Assembly (NCBI RefSeq): GCF_009933175.1
Contig: NZ_MAEJ01000007.1
Location: forward strand, 80,623 to 144,622
DNA: 64,000 nucleotides
DNA from: Candidatus Enterococcus huntleyi
GTDB taxonomy: Bacteria > Bacillota > Bacilli > Lactobacillales > Enterococcaceae
Reading direction: 5' to 3'
The translations under genes and the position numbers were made by a program. This document shows positions 52,011 through 61,477 of this stretch, piece by piece. The notes beneath the pieces were generated by a model. The model had not been told where the DNA came from. It worked only from the letters and a program-made list of their open reading frames with translations, and searched no databases. Position 1 is the stretch's first letter. Every line of letters begins with the position of its first letter.

Positions 52011-52155
52011 TTACTCATCACTTATCTAAAAATAGCTGAGTGTTTGGAGAAATCTCAATAGTTAACCTGATAAGAGACTATTTTCTACAAACAAGCTGTC
52101 CTACATTACGCCGCATATACTATCACATGAATTTCTAATTAATTATAGAACAAAA

Positions 52156-52202
52156 TCAGGACCATCCAAGAGAAATAGTTTTCATCTCTCAGATGTTCCT
52201 GA
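52156..52202. other. Hairpin in the intergenic region
   Basis: TCAGGACCATC...AGAGA pairs with TCTCT...GATGTTCCTGA (one mismatch). No clear T-run follows, so terminator function is uncertain. The remaining 52011-52284 space holds nothing else I can name. Confidence 0.35.
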
Positions 52203-52284
52203 CTTTGACTTATCGGTCCTACTTGACACGGCCTCGCCCAAGAGATTATATGACACAAGCTTATACTCTCTGCTATGAGGAAAA

Positions 52285-52494
52285 TTAGTTATCTCTTTTT
52301 TTGATTACCTTAAACCAAATGAATTGTATAATTGCAAGAATAGCAAAGGTAATAGCCACTACAGTTATAGAAGCAAATTTATTATCCGACGTGTTAACGG
52401 CTCCGCTCCCATCAACCTCTCTAAACCATAAAAACAAAATACCTATAATGAAAATCAATAACTCACAAACGCTAACTATCTTCCATAATTTCAT
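52285..52494 (-). CDS. Small membrane protein, DUF3923-like
   Basis: A 69-residue protein with two transmembrane helices enclosing an outer segment with LWFREVDGSG and NTSDNKFAS, a pattern that recalls DUF3923. The ATG at 52494 stands 4 bases after GAGGAGGGG; the frame extends 15 codons upstream without another site. Function unknown. Confidence 0.6.
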   Translation of the reverse strand: MKLWKIVSVCELLIFIIGILFLWFREVDGSGAVNTSDNKFASITVVAITFAILAIIQFIWFKVIKKRDN

Positions 52495-52799
52495 ATTTCC
52501 CCTCCTCTTAGCTGAGATACAATAACCAAAATAAGCCACTTTACCTCATATTTTAACCTCAACATACTGGTTACCATTTCTATAGTTTAATAATAACATA
52601 AGTTTTATTCGTATTTCCATCGGTCTCGAGTCTCAAATTCAATCGAATAACTATAGGTAATAGGAAAACTACAGGTAGTATGAAGCCTATCTATCTCTCT
52701 TCTTATATTCTATAGTTGTAAAAATTAAATGTTATAATTAAAAAAGTTGACTACTACGTTACGTCATACTCTATTATAAATTTATCGAGGTGATCCTAA

Positions 52800-53576
52800 A
52801 TGAAAACAGTTAAAGAGATGTCAAAACTGACAGGTGTTTCAGTCCGTACTATACAATATTATGATAAGATTGGGCTACTTAAGCCTTCAGATAAAACAAA
52901 AGCAGGGTATCGTCTATACAGTGATAGTCAGTTATTTCAACTACAGCAGATTCTTTTTTATAAAGAAATAGGATTTACGCTAAAAGAAATAAAGGAACTC
53001 ATTTCAGATGCACAATTTAATAGTAAAAAAGAGTTAGCTAAACAGAAAATTTTGTTGTCAGAGAAAAAAAGAAAAATTGAGCACATGATTACCCAAATAG
53101 ACTTGTTATTAGAAGGAGAAATAACTATGGATTTTGAATCATATAAAAAAACATTAGCGACCAAAATCCCAGATGATAGTAGTAAAGAAGAAACTGAAGC
53201 AATTCTTAATGCCATCACTCCTCAACAATTCGATGTAATAAAACAAAGCTGGGGTATAGATAAATTTTGGGATTTTTTAAACCCTGACTCAACTTTTAGA
53301 AGTAATATGAACTCTTTTATGGATAGAGAAGCTAAACTTATCACTGAAATACTGAATACCTCCAATCAATTAGAGAAAAATCGATTGATTGCTGAATGGA
53401 TGACACTGGTTTCTAACTACACTGAAAAAGACCTTAAAACTGCGGTTACCAGTATGAAAGAAAGTTATAGATCAAGTCAACTAGCCATTAACTACGTAAA
53501 TACTAAATTTGGCGATGACACTAACCAAGAATTATTTAACTTATTGAGTGATTATGAGAAGAGTCTAAAACAATAA
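52800..53576 (+). CDS. MerR-family regulator with TipAS-like C-terminal domain
   Basis: Regulator of 258 residues. The MerR winged helix is at about 1-70 (VKEMSKLTGVSVRTIQYYDK), followed by a coiled coil (to about 110) and a helical C-terminal domain of about 150 residues. Such domains bind hydrophobic drugs or thiopeptides in TipAL. GAGGTGA precedes the ATG. No target operon is adjacent, so it may act on itself or in trans. The gene is AT-rich. Confidence 0.85.
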   Translation: MKTVKEMSKLTGVSVRTIQYYDKIGLLKPSDKTKAGYRLYSDSQLFQLQQILFYKEIGFTLKEIKELISDAQFNSKKELAKQKILLSEKKRKIEHMITQIDLLLEGEITMDFESYKKTLATKIPDDSSKEETEAILNAITPQQFDVIKQSWGIDKFWDFLNPDSTFRSNMNSFMDREAKLITEILNTSNQLEKNRLIAEWMTLVSNYTEKDLKTAVTSMKESYRSSQLAINYVNTKFGDDTNQELFNLLSDYEKSLKQ

Positions 53577-53699
53577 TCTGATATATTTAAATCATCAAAA
53601 TAATCTACAGATATCCATCTATCTCTTAGATGATATAAGGACTCAAAATAGAGATAAGCTCTCCTACCAAATCTCTTAACACAAAGTGGCAAATAAATA

Positions 53700-53727
53700 G
53701 CTATCAGAATAAATTTATTCTGATAGC
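53700..53727. repeat. 28-bp perfect palindrome
   Basis: GCTATCAGAATAAA is followed directly by its own reverse complement, with no spacer. It is followed by neither a T-run nor an A-run, so it is not a standard terminator. It lies between the MerR gene and the island edge. Confidence 0.6.
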
Positions 53728-53854
53728 CCAATTGATGACTTGTAATTCAAGTTTGACAATGCAAAAATAATTTTTAGAAAGTGCCCTTTTGAGCCAGATT
53801 TTGGTGTTATTCAAAAAACAAAAAAGGCTGCAGTGTTCTGTTCAAAACACTAAA

Positions 53855-53909
53855 AATACCGGCGGTCGGGGTCGAACCGGCACGCCCTCGCGGGTACTGG
53901 TTTTTGAGT
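53855..53909. repeat. Island direct repeat, distal copy (truncated tRNA-Leu)
   Basis: 55 bp matching 62688-62742 with 52 identities (differences at offsets 12, 41 and 47). It corresponds to the 3' part of tRNA-Leu(CAA) up to the anticodon loop and breaks off there. This is what site-specific integration at a tRNA 3' end leaves at the far end of the insert. Confidence 0.88.
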
Positions 53910-54197
53910 AGGACCTGCATAGTACGTTTGAGGCTGTTTAGCCTAATTCAAAAGGGTTTTTATATGTTTTAAATAGCTTGAATTTGCTTGAATTGTGAGA
54001 TATTGGCATGTTTTTGGCATACTGGTTTTCTGAATTACGAATCGGAATATCAGTTATTTAATAGCTATCATAAACTAAATGATTACAGCTAACCAATTTT
54101 ATTTCCTGTATATCTCTCATATAAACTTCTCAATCGTTAATTTTATCTAACAAACAGGCTTCTTTTCTACTATAAGATTTCTCACCTTTAATAATTT

Positions 54198-57100
54198 TCA
54201 CTGTCTTTCTTCTTCAGACCACTGCCCCCCTTCAATCTTTCCATCTCCGCTCATATAATAAAAACCACTATAAAGTAATCGGCCAAAGTATTCTGTTATT
54301 CTGTAATTAAATAATTCTTTTTCTCCACCAATTAACCAGATCAAAGCTAAATCATTGGACTCCAACCATTCGCATAACACATCTTTTCTTATTAAAGCTT
54401 TGCTATTTTGGTTGAATCTAAGACTGGGATCAAAAAATACAGTCTCTTTATTTTTCGTCCATTCTGAAGGAATCTCCTGATTCTGTAAAAGTTTGAGATT
54501 ATCAATTAACATTTTAGAGGGCATATAGAATTGCGTTCCTTCATTAGCCATATAGCTTTCCCCTCCAGTAGACCAAGAATACTCAAAAAGTGGAACATGA
54601 TAATCGAAACCTCTTACCTCACTACAGCGATCAGGTATTCGCCAATCTTCAATATCAGAATATGAAGGATGCCAAGGATATTCTCCAATATATTTCTGAC
54701 TCCCTGTATCTGGAATGTAGATGATATCAGGAGATTGAAGACTTCCTAACATTTTAACAGCTCTTTCAACAACCTTAAGGTCTTCTCTTTTTATTATACA
54801 AGAATTTACTCTGTACCAAACAGTTGGCTCAGCCAATTGCTTTTTATTTGTAATTGCATTAAGTTTCCAACTTTGAAACTCAAACAATGAAAGCCACTCA
54901 AACTTTGTTTCGGGCTCCACATACTGAAAACAAGATACTAGCTGAGGCAGGCTTTCTTTATCCAACAACCATTTCTTTTGACTGCTTAAATCAAATTCAG
55001 GGAATGAATTATACTTGGTAGCCATCCACCATGAATTATTATTTTTGATCTTATCCTCTGCGCTTCTAGCCTTTAACCAAAATGTTGGATCAACCTCTCT
55101 CAAATTAAGCTGCCATGGACCAAAAAATTTGCTGTCATCAACATCAGAGTAGCCTCTATCAATAAAAATAAGGTTATCTGAGAATTTGGCTAATAATTCG
55201 CGATATGCAATCCATTGATATTTTTTCCCAATCCTTTCTGGTTTTACCTTTGGATAATGGTTATATTCGTTGCAACACCTATCTTCAAAATCACCAAACA
55301 ACTCTTTTGACCAGCCTAACTCATAAGCTCTTTTGACTATCCATTTTCTCGCCCATTCATCATTAAATTTAGCCGGTCTAGCTGAATCCGAAAATGAATG
55401 AATCCATTTAAAAAACTCTTTTTTCTCATTTGGAAGACTTTCTAAGACTTTCTCAAAAAGTATTTGAATATCTTCATCTGTATACAATGGAATTTCAAAA
55501 TCATTAAGTTCTTCATATATTTCGTCCATATCTGGTACATCATCAATAATCACTACATCTTCAACAACTAATACACGATCTTCTAAGTTTCTTTTTTTCA
55601 ACAACTGTTTAAGTTGATCTACATTGACTTCACTCTTTGATTTCTTCCAACTCAAATATTCCAAGTACTCTTTTCCTATTTCAACATCTAAACTTCCTAC
55701 AAACTCATTTATCAGATCATCATAGCTTTTAGGAACTTTTTGGGACTTCAACTCTGTATAAGACCAATCATCAACTGCCCTCATCGTATATTTTCCAAAA
55801 TCATTAAGAAATCCAAGGACCGAAGCCTTTATTTTAGAATGATCTTCATCCAGATCATCAATTTCCGTATCACTTGGTATTATCAAAGGCCAAGTACTCT
55901 GATATGGAGGCCTAATGTGTTCTATATTTTCTGTATATATTTTTCTATAGTAAGCATACTCATATATTCCTCGAACATAATCTCGAAGTAGAATATCAGG
56001 ATGCTCTCCTTCCATAACACTAGTCCAAGATATTTCATCAATAATTTTTTCGATTATCTCCTTATTGTCTATTTTGACAATTGCTCCATATATTGCAGCA
56101 TATAAGCTAGATACTAGATAGTTATCATCAATTTCTGAAAACTGCTTAATAAATTCTGGTATTTTCTCTTTAATCAGATAAAAAATTTTTGATAAAGCTT
56201 TTGTTGCTTGCTGTCTAGTCATTCTGCTTGTAGTCGTCGTTAGCCAGACTAAGGTTACTCCAGCTAAATAAAGTCGCTCCGAATCAACATCAATTAATGA
56301 AGTTTCCAAAACCCAATTTAAAATTGTCCTTATCGGACTTTCCAGGTAGTCATCCTCTTCTTCATAGTCACTTACGCCAACGTAAGTAGACCAGAAAGAA
56401 TCTCGTTCAGGTAAATTTTTTTCTCGTAAGTTTTTATCAAGAAGTTTTGCATTCCACGGATGATCAGGCTCTGTTGATAAGGATATGAGTATATCTAAAG
56501 CATCTGAACGATATCCAAGTCCGCCTAATTCATTTAATAGTTCTAGACTTCTATCAGAGATGCTTTCAATAGTTCGAGAATTTATTATTGACTGGAATGT
56601 ATTTTCTAAATACCAATTTTTATCCCAATAATCCTCCTCATTTATTATCACAAAATCAATTAGCTCACAGCTAAATCGTTCCGGTATTTCTATCGCTAAA
56701 GCTTGTATGATTCCTAAGTTTTCATACCTAGAAATTAAAAGCTTCCCTATCTCTCCCTCTTCAGCAAAAGCATTTCTTAATTCATCTTCAGTAGAATATT
56801 TTTCTAAAATTTGAATACTAATAAAATAATCACTGAAACGCTCATATGTGAATCGAATCACTTCAGATTTTTTACCAGAAGGGTTAAGTAAATAGTCCTT
56901 AGCTAACAATCCCTCTGAAATCAATAACTCTAGCAAAGGTAACTCACCTCTAGAATTGTCATAATTTCTAAAAATTGCATCTGCATCATTATATGATATT
57001 CCCCATAATTGATTTGGGTAAAGTGCCTCCGTAAATTCAATAATTGCATTACGAATTTGTGATTGACTAAAAATTAATTTTTTTTTCTGAACTATTGTCA

Positions 57101-58775
57101 TCACCGAATCTAGATAATACTCAAAAGTTTTATTAAATCCTGACAAACCTTTAGGGAACTCAGTTTCATTATTCGCTTTCATTGTCTGGCAAATAATTTT
57201 AAGAAACAGAGGATTAGTAAACTCTTGAGATAAGAAGGGAACATTAGGAGTTGAAATCCCATTATTTATTAAATATTTTCGAGCCGCTTCAGATCGTTTT
57301 CCTTTGAAACCTTCATGGGTAATCTTAGGAATTTTTTTTAATAACTCTTCTGGAAAAATAAAATCTAAATATGAATCTCTACAACTAAGAACCACTCCAA
57401 TAAATTCAAATTTTCTACATTGATTTAGAAAATCAATCAGGTGGCTATTCCAAGAATCACGATGCTGTCCTTCATTAATTGCATCAATAACAATTAAAAC
57501 ACGTGAATTACAAGTTTCTCCTAAAGTATTAATCACTGAAAGTATTTCCAAAGATGACATTTCTCTGAAACCTAAACTTTTAGCTAAAAATTGAATTGGA
57601 TTATCCCCCATGTAATGCTGGCCTAATAAAAATAAAGTTGGTAAATTTTCTTTAAGCCTTTTAATAGATATATCGCATAATAAATGAGATTTTCCACTTC
57701 CAGCCTTTCCTGTAATTAATAAGTTTTTTTCTTTTCCAGAAATAAAAAGTGGGCTTTCAATATATTCTTTGAAGTCTTTAATTTTATTAGTAATAGTTCT
57801 AACTTCATAATTAAGAGAATCAATCTCTTCTTTATTTTTTTTATCGACTGTCTCAATTCTATAGATATCACTATTTAGATTATTCAATTTTTCTATAAGG
57901 TGGTTTAGATTATCCACAATGATTTCATGATTTATAAAAATGACTTCATCATTCTCATCAAAGTCTCTAATTATTGTATTGACAGTATGCGATAATTTTA
58001 TAATATTATTTAACTCATCTTGAAAATCATTTGAAAATTTATTTCTCTTTAGATTCTCAATTTCATTGACAGCATCATCAAACTTTGAAATAGTTTCCCT
58101 AATTTCTTGAATCCATTCAGAATCCTTTCCAATGCAGTGGAATGATCCCTCAATACTTAAATCAACATTATTTTCAGTTGAATATCTCTCACCTAAAGAT
58201 ACTCTAGAGGAATCACAAATTTCTTTTACTGAATCTAAGGTAAGTATTGTTGAATTAAACCAATACTCTATCTTTCCTTTATGAAGATCATTCATTGAAA
58301 GAAGCTTATCAATTAACTCTGATTTTCCCCAATACACATATTCAATAGATCTACCGGCAGCCTCTTCACTACTATTCCATTTATTAACATATTCATTCCA
58401 TTTGTCAAGCTCAGAAATTGTAGGTTTCCCTTTGTAAAGCTTACGACTATCAGTTAAATCTTTTGGAGCACATACATAATATTTTTTCATATTAGGATGT
58501 TTTTTCAAAGCAGTTTTAACCGATTTATCAATTTGTTCCCATTCAGAGTTTCCAAGAGAATTCAAAAAGTATTTTGCTTGCCAAGCGACTTCACTTTCAT
58601 CCTTCAGTATCCAAAAATATTCAACTCCTCCATCTCCTCCAGAACCATCTTTATTTATAAATCTAGTTGCTCCTTCTATCTTTTCTCTACGAGCTATTTG
58701 ACATACTATTTCTTCAAAACCATTGTGTTGACTACCTTCATGCTCTCTAATTTTAGAAAAATCTATATCTATCAT
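54198..58775 (-). CDS. Avs-like (AVAST) STAND ATPase with N-terminal PD-(D/E)XK nuclease
   Basis: A 1525-residue protein. The N-terminal 160 residues look like an Mrr-type nuclease: Glu22, then Asp48 in GSGGDGG and Gln66-Ala-Lys68 in AWQAKYF. A helical linker follows (about 220-345), then a STAND ATPase with Walker A GKAGSGKS (356-363) and Walker B VLIVIDAINEG (426-436), then about 1000 residues of probable repeat sensor. This is the layout of Avs antiphage proteins, which bind phage terminase or portal, oligomerise and cut DNA. The ATG at 58775 has GGAG 8 bases upstream; the ATG at 58808 has no such site. The subtype is not settled. Confidence 0.75.
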   Translation of the reverse strand: MIDIDFSKIREHEGSQHNGFEEIVCQIARREKIEGATRFINKDGSGGDGGVEYFWILKDESEVAWQAKYFLNSLGNSEWEQIDKSVKTALKKHPNMKKYYVCAPKDLTDSRKLYKGKPTISELDKWNEYVNKWNSSEEAAGRSIEYVYWGKSELIDKLLSMNDLHKGKIEYWFNSTILTLDSVKEICDSSRVSLGERYSTENNVDLSIEGSFHCIGKDSEWIQEIRETISKFDDAVNEIENLKRNKFSNDFQDELNNIIKLSHTVNTIIRDFDENDEVIFINHEIIVDNLNHLIEKLNNLNSDIYRIETVDKKNKEEIDSLNYEVRTITNKIKDFKEYIESPLFISGKEKNLLITGKAGSGKSHLLCDISIKRLKENLPTLFLLGQHYMGDNPIQFLAKSLGFREMSSLEILSVINTLGETCNSRVLIVIDAINEGQHRDSWNSHLIDFLNQCRKFEFIGVVLSCRDSYLDFIFPEELLKKIPKITHEGFKGKRSEAARKYLINNGISTPNVPFLSQEFTNPLFLKIICQTMKANNETEFPKGLSGFNKTFEYYLDSVMTIVQKKKLIFSQSQIRNAIIEFTEALYPNQLWGISYNDADAIFRNYDNSRGELPLLELLISEGLLAKDYLLNPSGKKSEVIRFTYERFSDYFISIQILEKYSTEDELRNAFAEEGEIGKLLISRYENLGIIQALAIEIPERFSCELIDFVIINEEDYWDKNWYLENTFQSIINSRTIESISDRSLELLNELGGLGYRSDALDILISLSTEPDHPWNAKLLDKNLREKNLPERDSFWSTYVGVSDYEEEDDYLESPIRTILNWVLETSLIDVDSERLYLAGVTLVWLTTTTSRMTRQQATKALSKIFYLIKEKIPEFIKQFSEIDDNYLVSSLYAAIYGAIVKIDNKEIIEKIIDEISWTSVMEGEHPDILLRDYVRGIYEYAYYRKIYTENIEHIRPPYQSTWPLIIPSDTEIDDLDEDHSKIKASVLGFLNDFGKYTMRAVDDWSYTELKSQKVPKSYDDLINEFVGSLDVEIGKEYLEYLSWKKSKSEVNVDQLKQLLKKRNLEDRVLVVEDVVIIDDVPDMDEIYEELNDFEIPLYTDEDIQILFEKVLESLPNEKKEFFKWIHSFSDSARPAKFNDEWARKWIVKRAYELGWSKELFGDFEDRCCNEYNHYPKVKPERIGKKYQWIAYRELLAKFSDNLIFIDRGYSDVDDSKFFGPWQLNLREVDPTFWLKARSAEDKIKNNNSWWMATKYNSFPEFDLSSQKKWLLDKESLPQLVSCFQYVEPETKFEWLSLFEFQSWKLNAITNKKQLAEPTVWYRVNSCIIKREDLKVVERAVKMLGSLQSPDIIYIPDTGSQKYIGEYPWHPSYSDIEDWRIPDRCSEVRGFDYHVPLFEYSWSTGGESYMANEGTQFYMPSKMLIDNLKLLQNQEIPSEWTKNKETVFFDPSLRFNQNSKALIRKDVLCEWLESNDLALIWLIGGEKELFNYRITEYFGRLLYSGFYYMSGDGKIEGGQWSEEERQ

Positions 58776-58854
58776 TACACATTCTCCATCCCCCTGATTA
58801 TTTTTCATCTTTTAACAGTTCAGTGTAAAATTAGTTTCTTTAAAATGGAAAAAA

Positions 58855-59376
58855 TTAATTCATGTTACTTTCAATACTCCGATTTAACTTAACTCCATTT
58901 TCAAATAAAAATTCTTCAAATTCTTTCTTATTAACAGTCCAAACTTCAATTGTAACATCTTTATATCTCTCTGAACTAATGGTATGCATGTTCATTTGGC
59001 ATCGTGAACACGTTTCTTGCTAGATCAAAATCAGTTTTCTGAAGTATCTTATGGAAAAATAAAGAAGGTATCATTCTCAGCAAACTAAGATAAATAATTG
59101 ATCCATATACAGTATCAAATAATGATTCATCTGGATTATTTTCTCCTTCATATAGTCCGTAATATTGAATTAAACTTCCACGGCCGCATATTTTCCCAAA
59201 GATAAGTTCCCAAAATTATGATCTAAAAAATTGGGAAAGATAGAATATGTCAATGAAGCTACTATTTCCTCATTTTCAAGAAATTTAGTCCAAGTCAATC
59301 CAATTATCATTTTGTCAAAACCAACTTCTTTTAAAACAGTTTGATTCATATAGTCAATATCTGAATTTTCTTTCAA
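58855..59376 (-). pseudogene. Decayed gene of unknown function upstream of the Avs-like gene
   Basis: Three successive frames read as one protein: TVLKEVGFDKMIIG...LDHNFGNLSLGK, then after a shift CGRGSLIQYYGLYEG...FTMPNEHAY, then after a second shift SERYKDVTIEVWTVNKKEF, ending at 58855. The 5' end is missing where the IS4-type remnant abuts. I do not recognise the family. It lies just upstream of the Avs-like gene in the same direction, so it may once have been a partner gene. Confidence 0.55.
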
Positions 59377-59987
59377 ACAAGTAATTTGTAATCAAAGTAG
59401 CCACGGTCGACGACGTAAGTAGCTTCTGCTTTATCGACAAGAGCTTCAAATTGATTACGGTCATGCTCTGAAGCGTTAGTAATCGTAAAACTTTCGGGAT
59501 ATTGATGATCTTTATCCAAATAACAGAGATTCAGATGAAGCTTTATTCCTGCTTTTGTTTTCCGGAACTTTGCCCAAGGAAACCAAGCTTTATTTAGCGG
59601 AATCTTCGTTGAATAAATCAGCTGAAAACTTGTGGTTTTTGAACTAGGCGTTTGCTTTCCGACTCGTTGTACAAGCTGACAAAATATTTCCATCAAGACT
59701 TCTTGGCTCATTTCCGATGTTTTTCGCGAGACTGAACTGTGACACAACGAATCAATTCCAATTTCTTCACAGAGCCGCTTGTCCATGAAAGAGCGATCGA
59801 TTTCACGAAAACTGGGTAGTTCTTCTTAAATGGAATGAAGAAGAATGCGCATCATTGTCTCGAAATCTAGTTTCTTTTTATAAGAATCGAAGTGTTCGAT
59901 GGCTTCTTTTGATTTTTTTGGCAAATTTTTTAAATTTATTGCGGAAAACCATTTCTGAAATGAGGTTTTTGAATTATACTTATCCAT
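59373..59987 (-). pseudogene. IS4-type transposase, truncated and with a nonsense codon
   Basis: Reads from ATG 59987 (MDKYNSKTSFQKWF) to 59373. TAA at 59828-59826 interrupts the frame in HSI*EELPSFREID; the frame continues intact beyond it. The part after the stop has SIPL-type core STKIPLNKAWFPWAKFRK and VVDRGYFDYKLL, typical of IS4-family DDE transposases, but the first catalytic Asp is Tyr (IYSTK) and the C-terminal third is missing. No terminal inverted repeats were found. Confidence 0.75.
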
Positions 59988-60099
59988 GCTTTAGTCCTTT
60001 GTATTGGTCTTGGATATGTCATCCTCGATTAGTATAAAGGATTTTTTTGTACCTGAATAGCTCTAACTCAAGGTTTCATTAAAGAAGTCCTTTGCAACA

Positions 60100-61341
60100 C
60101 TAGTGTAAAAAAATATATTTTACATCATGTTTACGATTTAATAAAAAGAGAGCTGCATAATATTGTATAGCTATTATTCTATCACTTGAATTTAGATCAA
60201 TATCAAAGTATGGAGTCAAATATTCTAACAGATCGTAAATCTTGGCAAACGAAAATTCAGAATTACTTAGTTCGCTTTCTGATCTAATAGTTCTTTGTTG
60301 TATAGAATAAAATGAGAAGTCATTACTATTATATAAATATTCATGTATCTTGTCGTTAATATATGTTAAATCCATCTCAGCAATTTCTTCCAAATTTTTT
60401 ACAGTTGGGAAAAAAATATTTCTTAATTCATTTTCTATTTCTTCATTCAAGCTCATATCTTGTAACTGAAAAGCAAATTTTTCAACAACTGTTTTCAATT
60501 CATTTCTATATACTTTATATGTCTCATTCCTTTTTTTATCTTCGAAATGTAGCAGTAGTCTAGCCTTTATATCATCTATAATAGAGTTTTCCACTATTTT
60601 TCCATCAGCATAATTTATAACTTCTACTTTGCTTGGATACCTTTCTTTCAAAGCAATAAATAGTTTTTCCAAGTATTCTCCGTCATTAGAAAATTTTTCT
60701 ACCCCTTCAAAAATATCTTTTTTTTGGAAAAATTCTGTCTGTTTGTTTATCCAAATCTCAAACTCATTGGATATTAGATCTAGCCTTTTTATTGCAATTT
60801 TTGCAGCTTCTAGAATGTCCTTTTCAATGCTTACTGCTTCTCGCTCAGGTAAGTCTTTTCCTTGTTCCTTAATTACCATGTAAAAATCACCTGTTTTATC
60901 CTTATAATTGAAAAGAGGATTAAACGGGCGAACATCTTCACACCATTTAATATTCTCAATTCCAAATCCTTGATTTTCATATCTTGTCGTTTCCAAAGGA
61001 TGTGCTAGAGTCAAACTTCTGATCCTTCTAAATTTCTCTATGGCGATATTCTTATCATTTTTTATCTTCATGATTTTAGATACTTGATCAACTGAATGAA
61101 TAATGTGATCTGTCTTAATCACTAGTTCATAAAAGATACGAGTGCTATATCTTCTCTCTTTTTTCTCAGCTAGTTTATTCACTTCCTTAACGTTACGATT
61201 AATGTCTTGAATAGCATAATTTATGATCACAGCTGCAGTATTAATTTTTTCAGTATGATCAGTTATATTTAGTTTATTATATCTATTCATCTTTTCTAGA
61301 TATATATCAAATGAATCTCTACTCAGTTTTTTACAATACAT
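60100..61341 (-). CDS. Unrecognised protein with HEPN-like R-x5-H motif (413 aa)
   Basis: An intact 413-residue soluble, mostly helical protein. The N-terminal half has RRIRSLTLAHP, in which Arg108 and His114 fit the R-x4-6-H ribonuclease motif of HEPN domains, in the usual context of a helix ending in AHP. The C-terminal half is helical and unassigned. HEPN proteins are common toxins and abortive-infection factors, and this gene lies in a defence island, which makes an antiphage role plausible but unproven. The start at 61341 is tentative; GTG at 61353 is the alternative. Confidence 0.6.
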   Translation of the reverse strand: MYCKKLSRDSFDIYLEKMNRYNKLNITDHTEKINTAAVIINYAIQDINRNVKEVNKLAEKKERRYSTRIFYELVIKTDHIIHSVDQVSKIMKIKNDKNIAIEKFRRIRSLTLAHPLETTRYENQGFGIENIKWCEDVRPFNPLFNYKDKTGDFYMVIKEQGKDLPEREAVSIEKDILEAAKIAIKRLDLISNEFEIWINKQTEFFQKKDIFEGVEKFSNDGEYLEKLFIALKERYPSKVEVINYADGKIVENSIIDDIKARLLLHFEDKKRNETYKVYRNELKTVVEKFAFQLQDMSLNEEIENELRNIFFPTVKNLEEIAEMDLTYINDKIHEYLYNSNDFSFYSIQQRTIRSESELSNSEFSFAKIYDLLEYLTPYFDIDLNSSDRIIAIQYYAALFLLNRKHDVKYIFLH

Positions 61342-61477
61342 TACTTCACCCACTACTACTTTTTTTATTTGACCATTTTCATTATATCAGTTTAAATAGA
61401 CTTTCTAAAACCCATATAGTATTATGTAAACAAAGAAATTCAACTATCTGACTCGTGTCAAAATCCTTATCGAAAGG

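Larger units (their letters stand above)
53577..54197. other. Intergenic region holding the left island boundary
   Basis: Contains a 28-bp palindrome (53700-53727), a terminator-like hairpin (AGTGTT / AACACT around 53831-53852, followed by a T-run on the minus strand), and the truncated tRNA-Leu repeat (53855-53909). From 53910 to 54197 I find no gene; this is the start of the island and lies downstream of the Avs-like gene. Confidence 0.6.

Noticed and set aside
53855..53909. A second functional tRNA-Leu gene
   Set aside because: The match to tRNA-Leu stops in the anticodon loop; the 5' half is missing, so it is only an integration-site remnant.
58855..58989. Independent 44-residue gene just upstream of the Avs-like gene
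   Set aside because: It has no ribosome binding site and reads as the natural continuation of the decayed gene after a frameshift.
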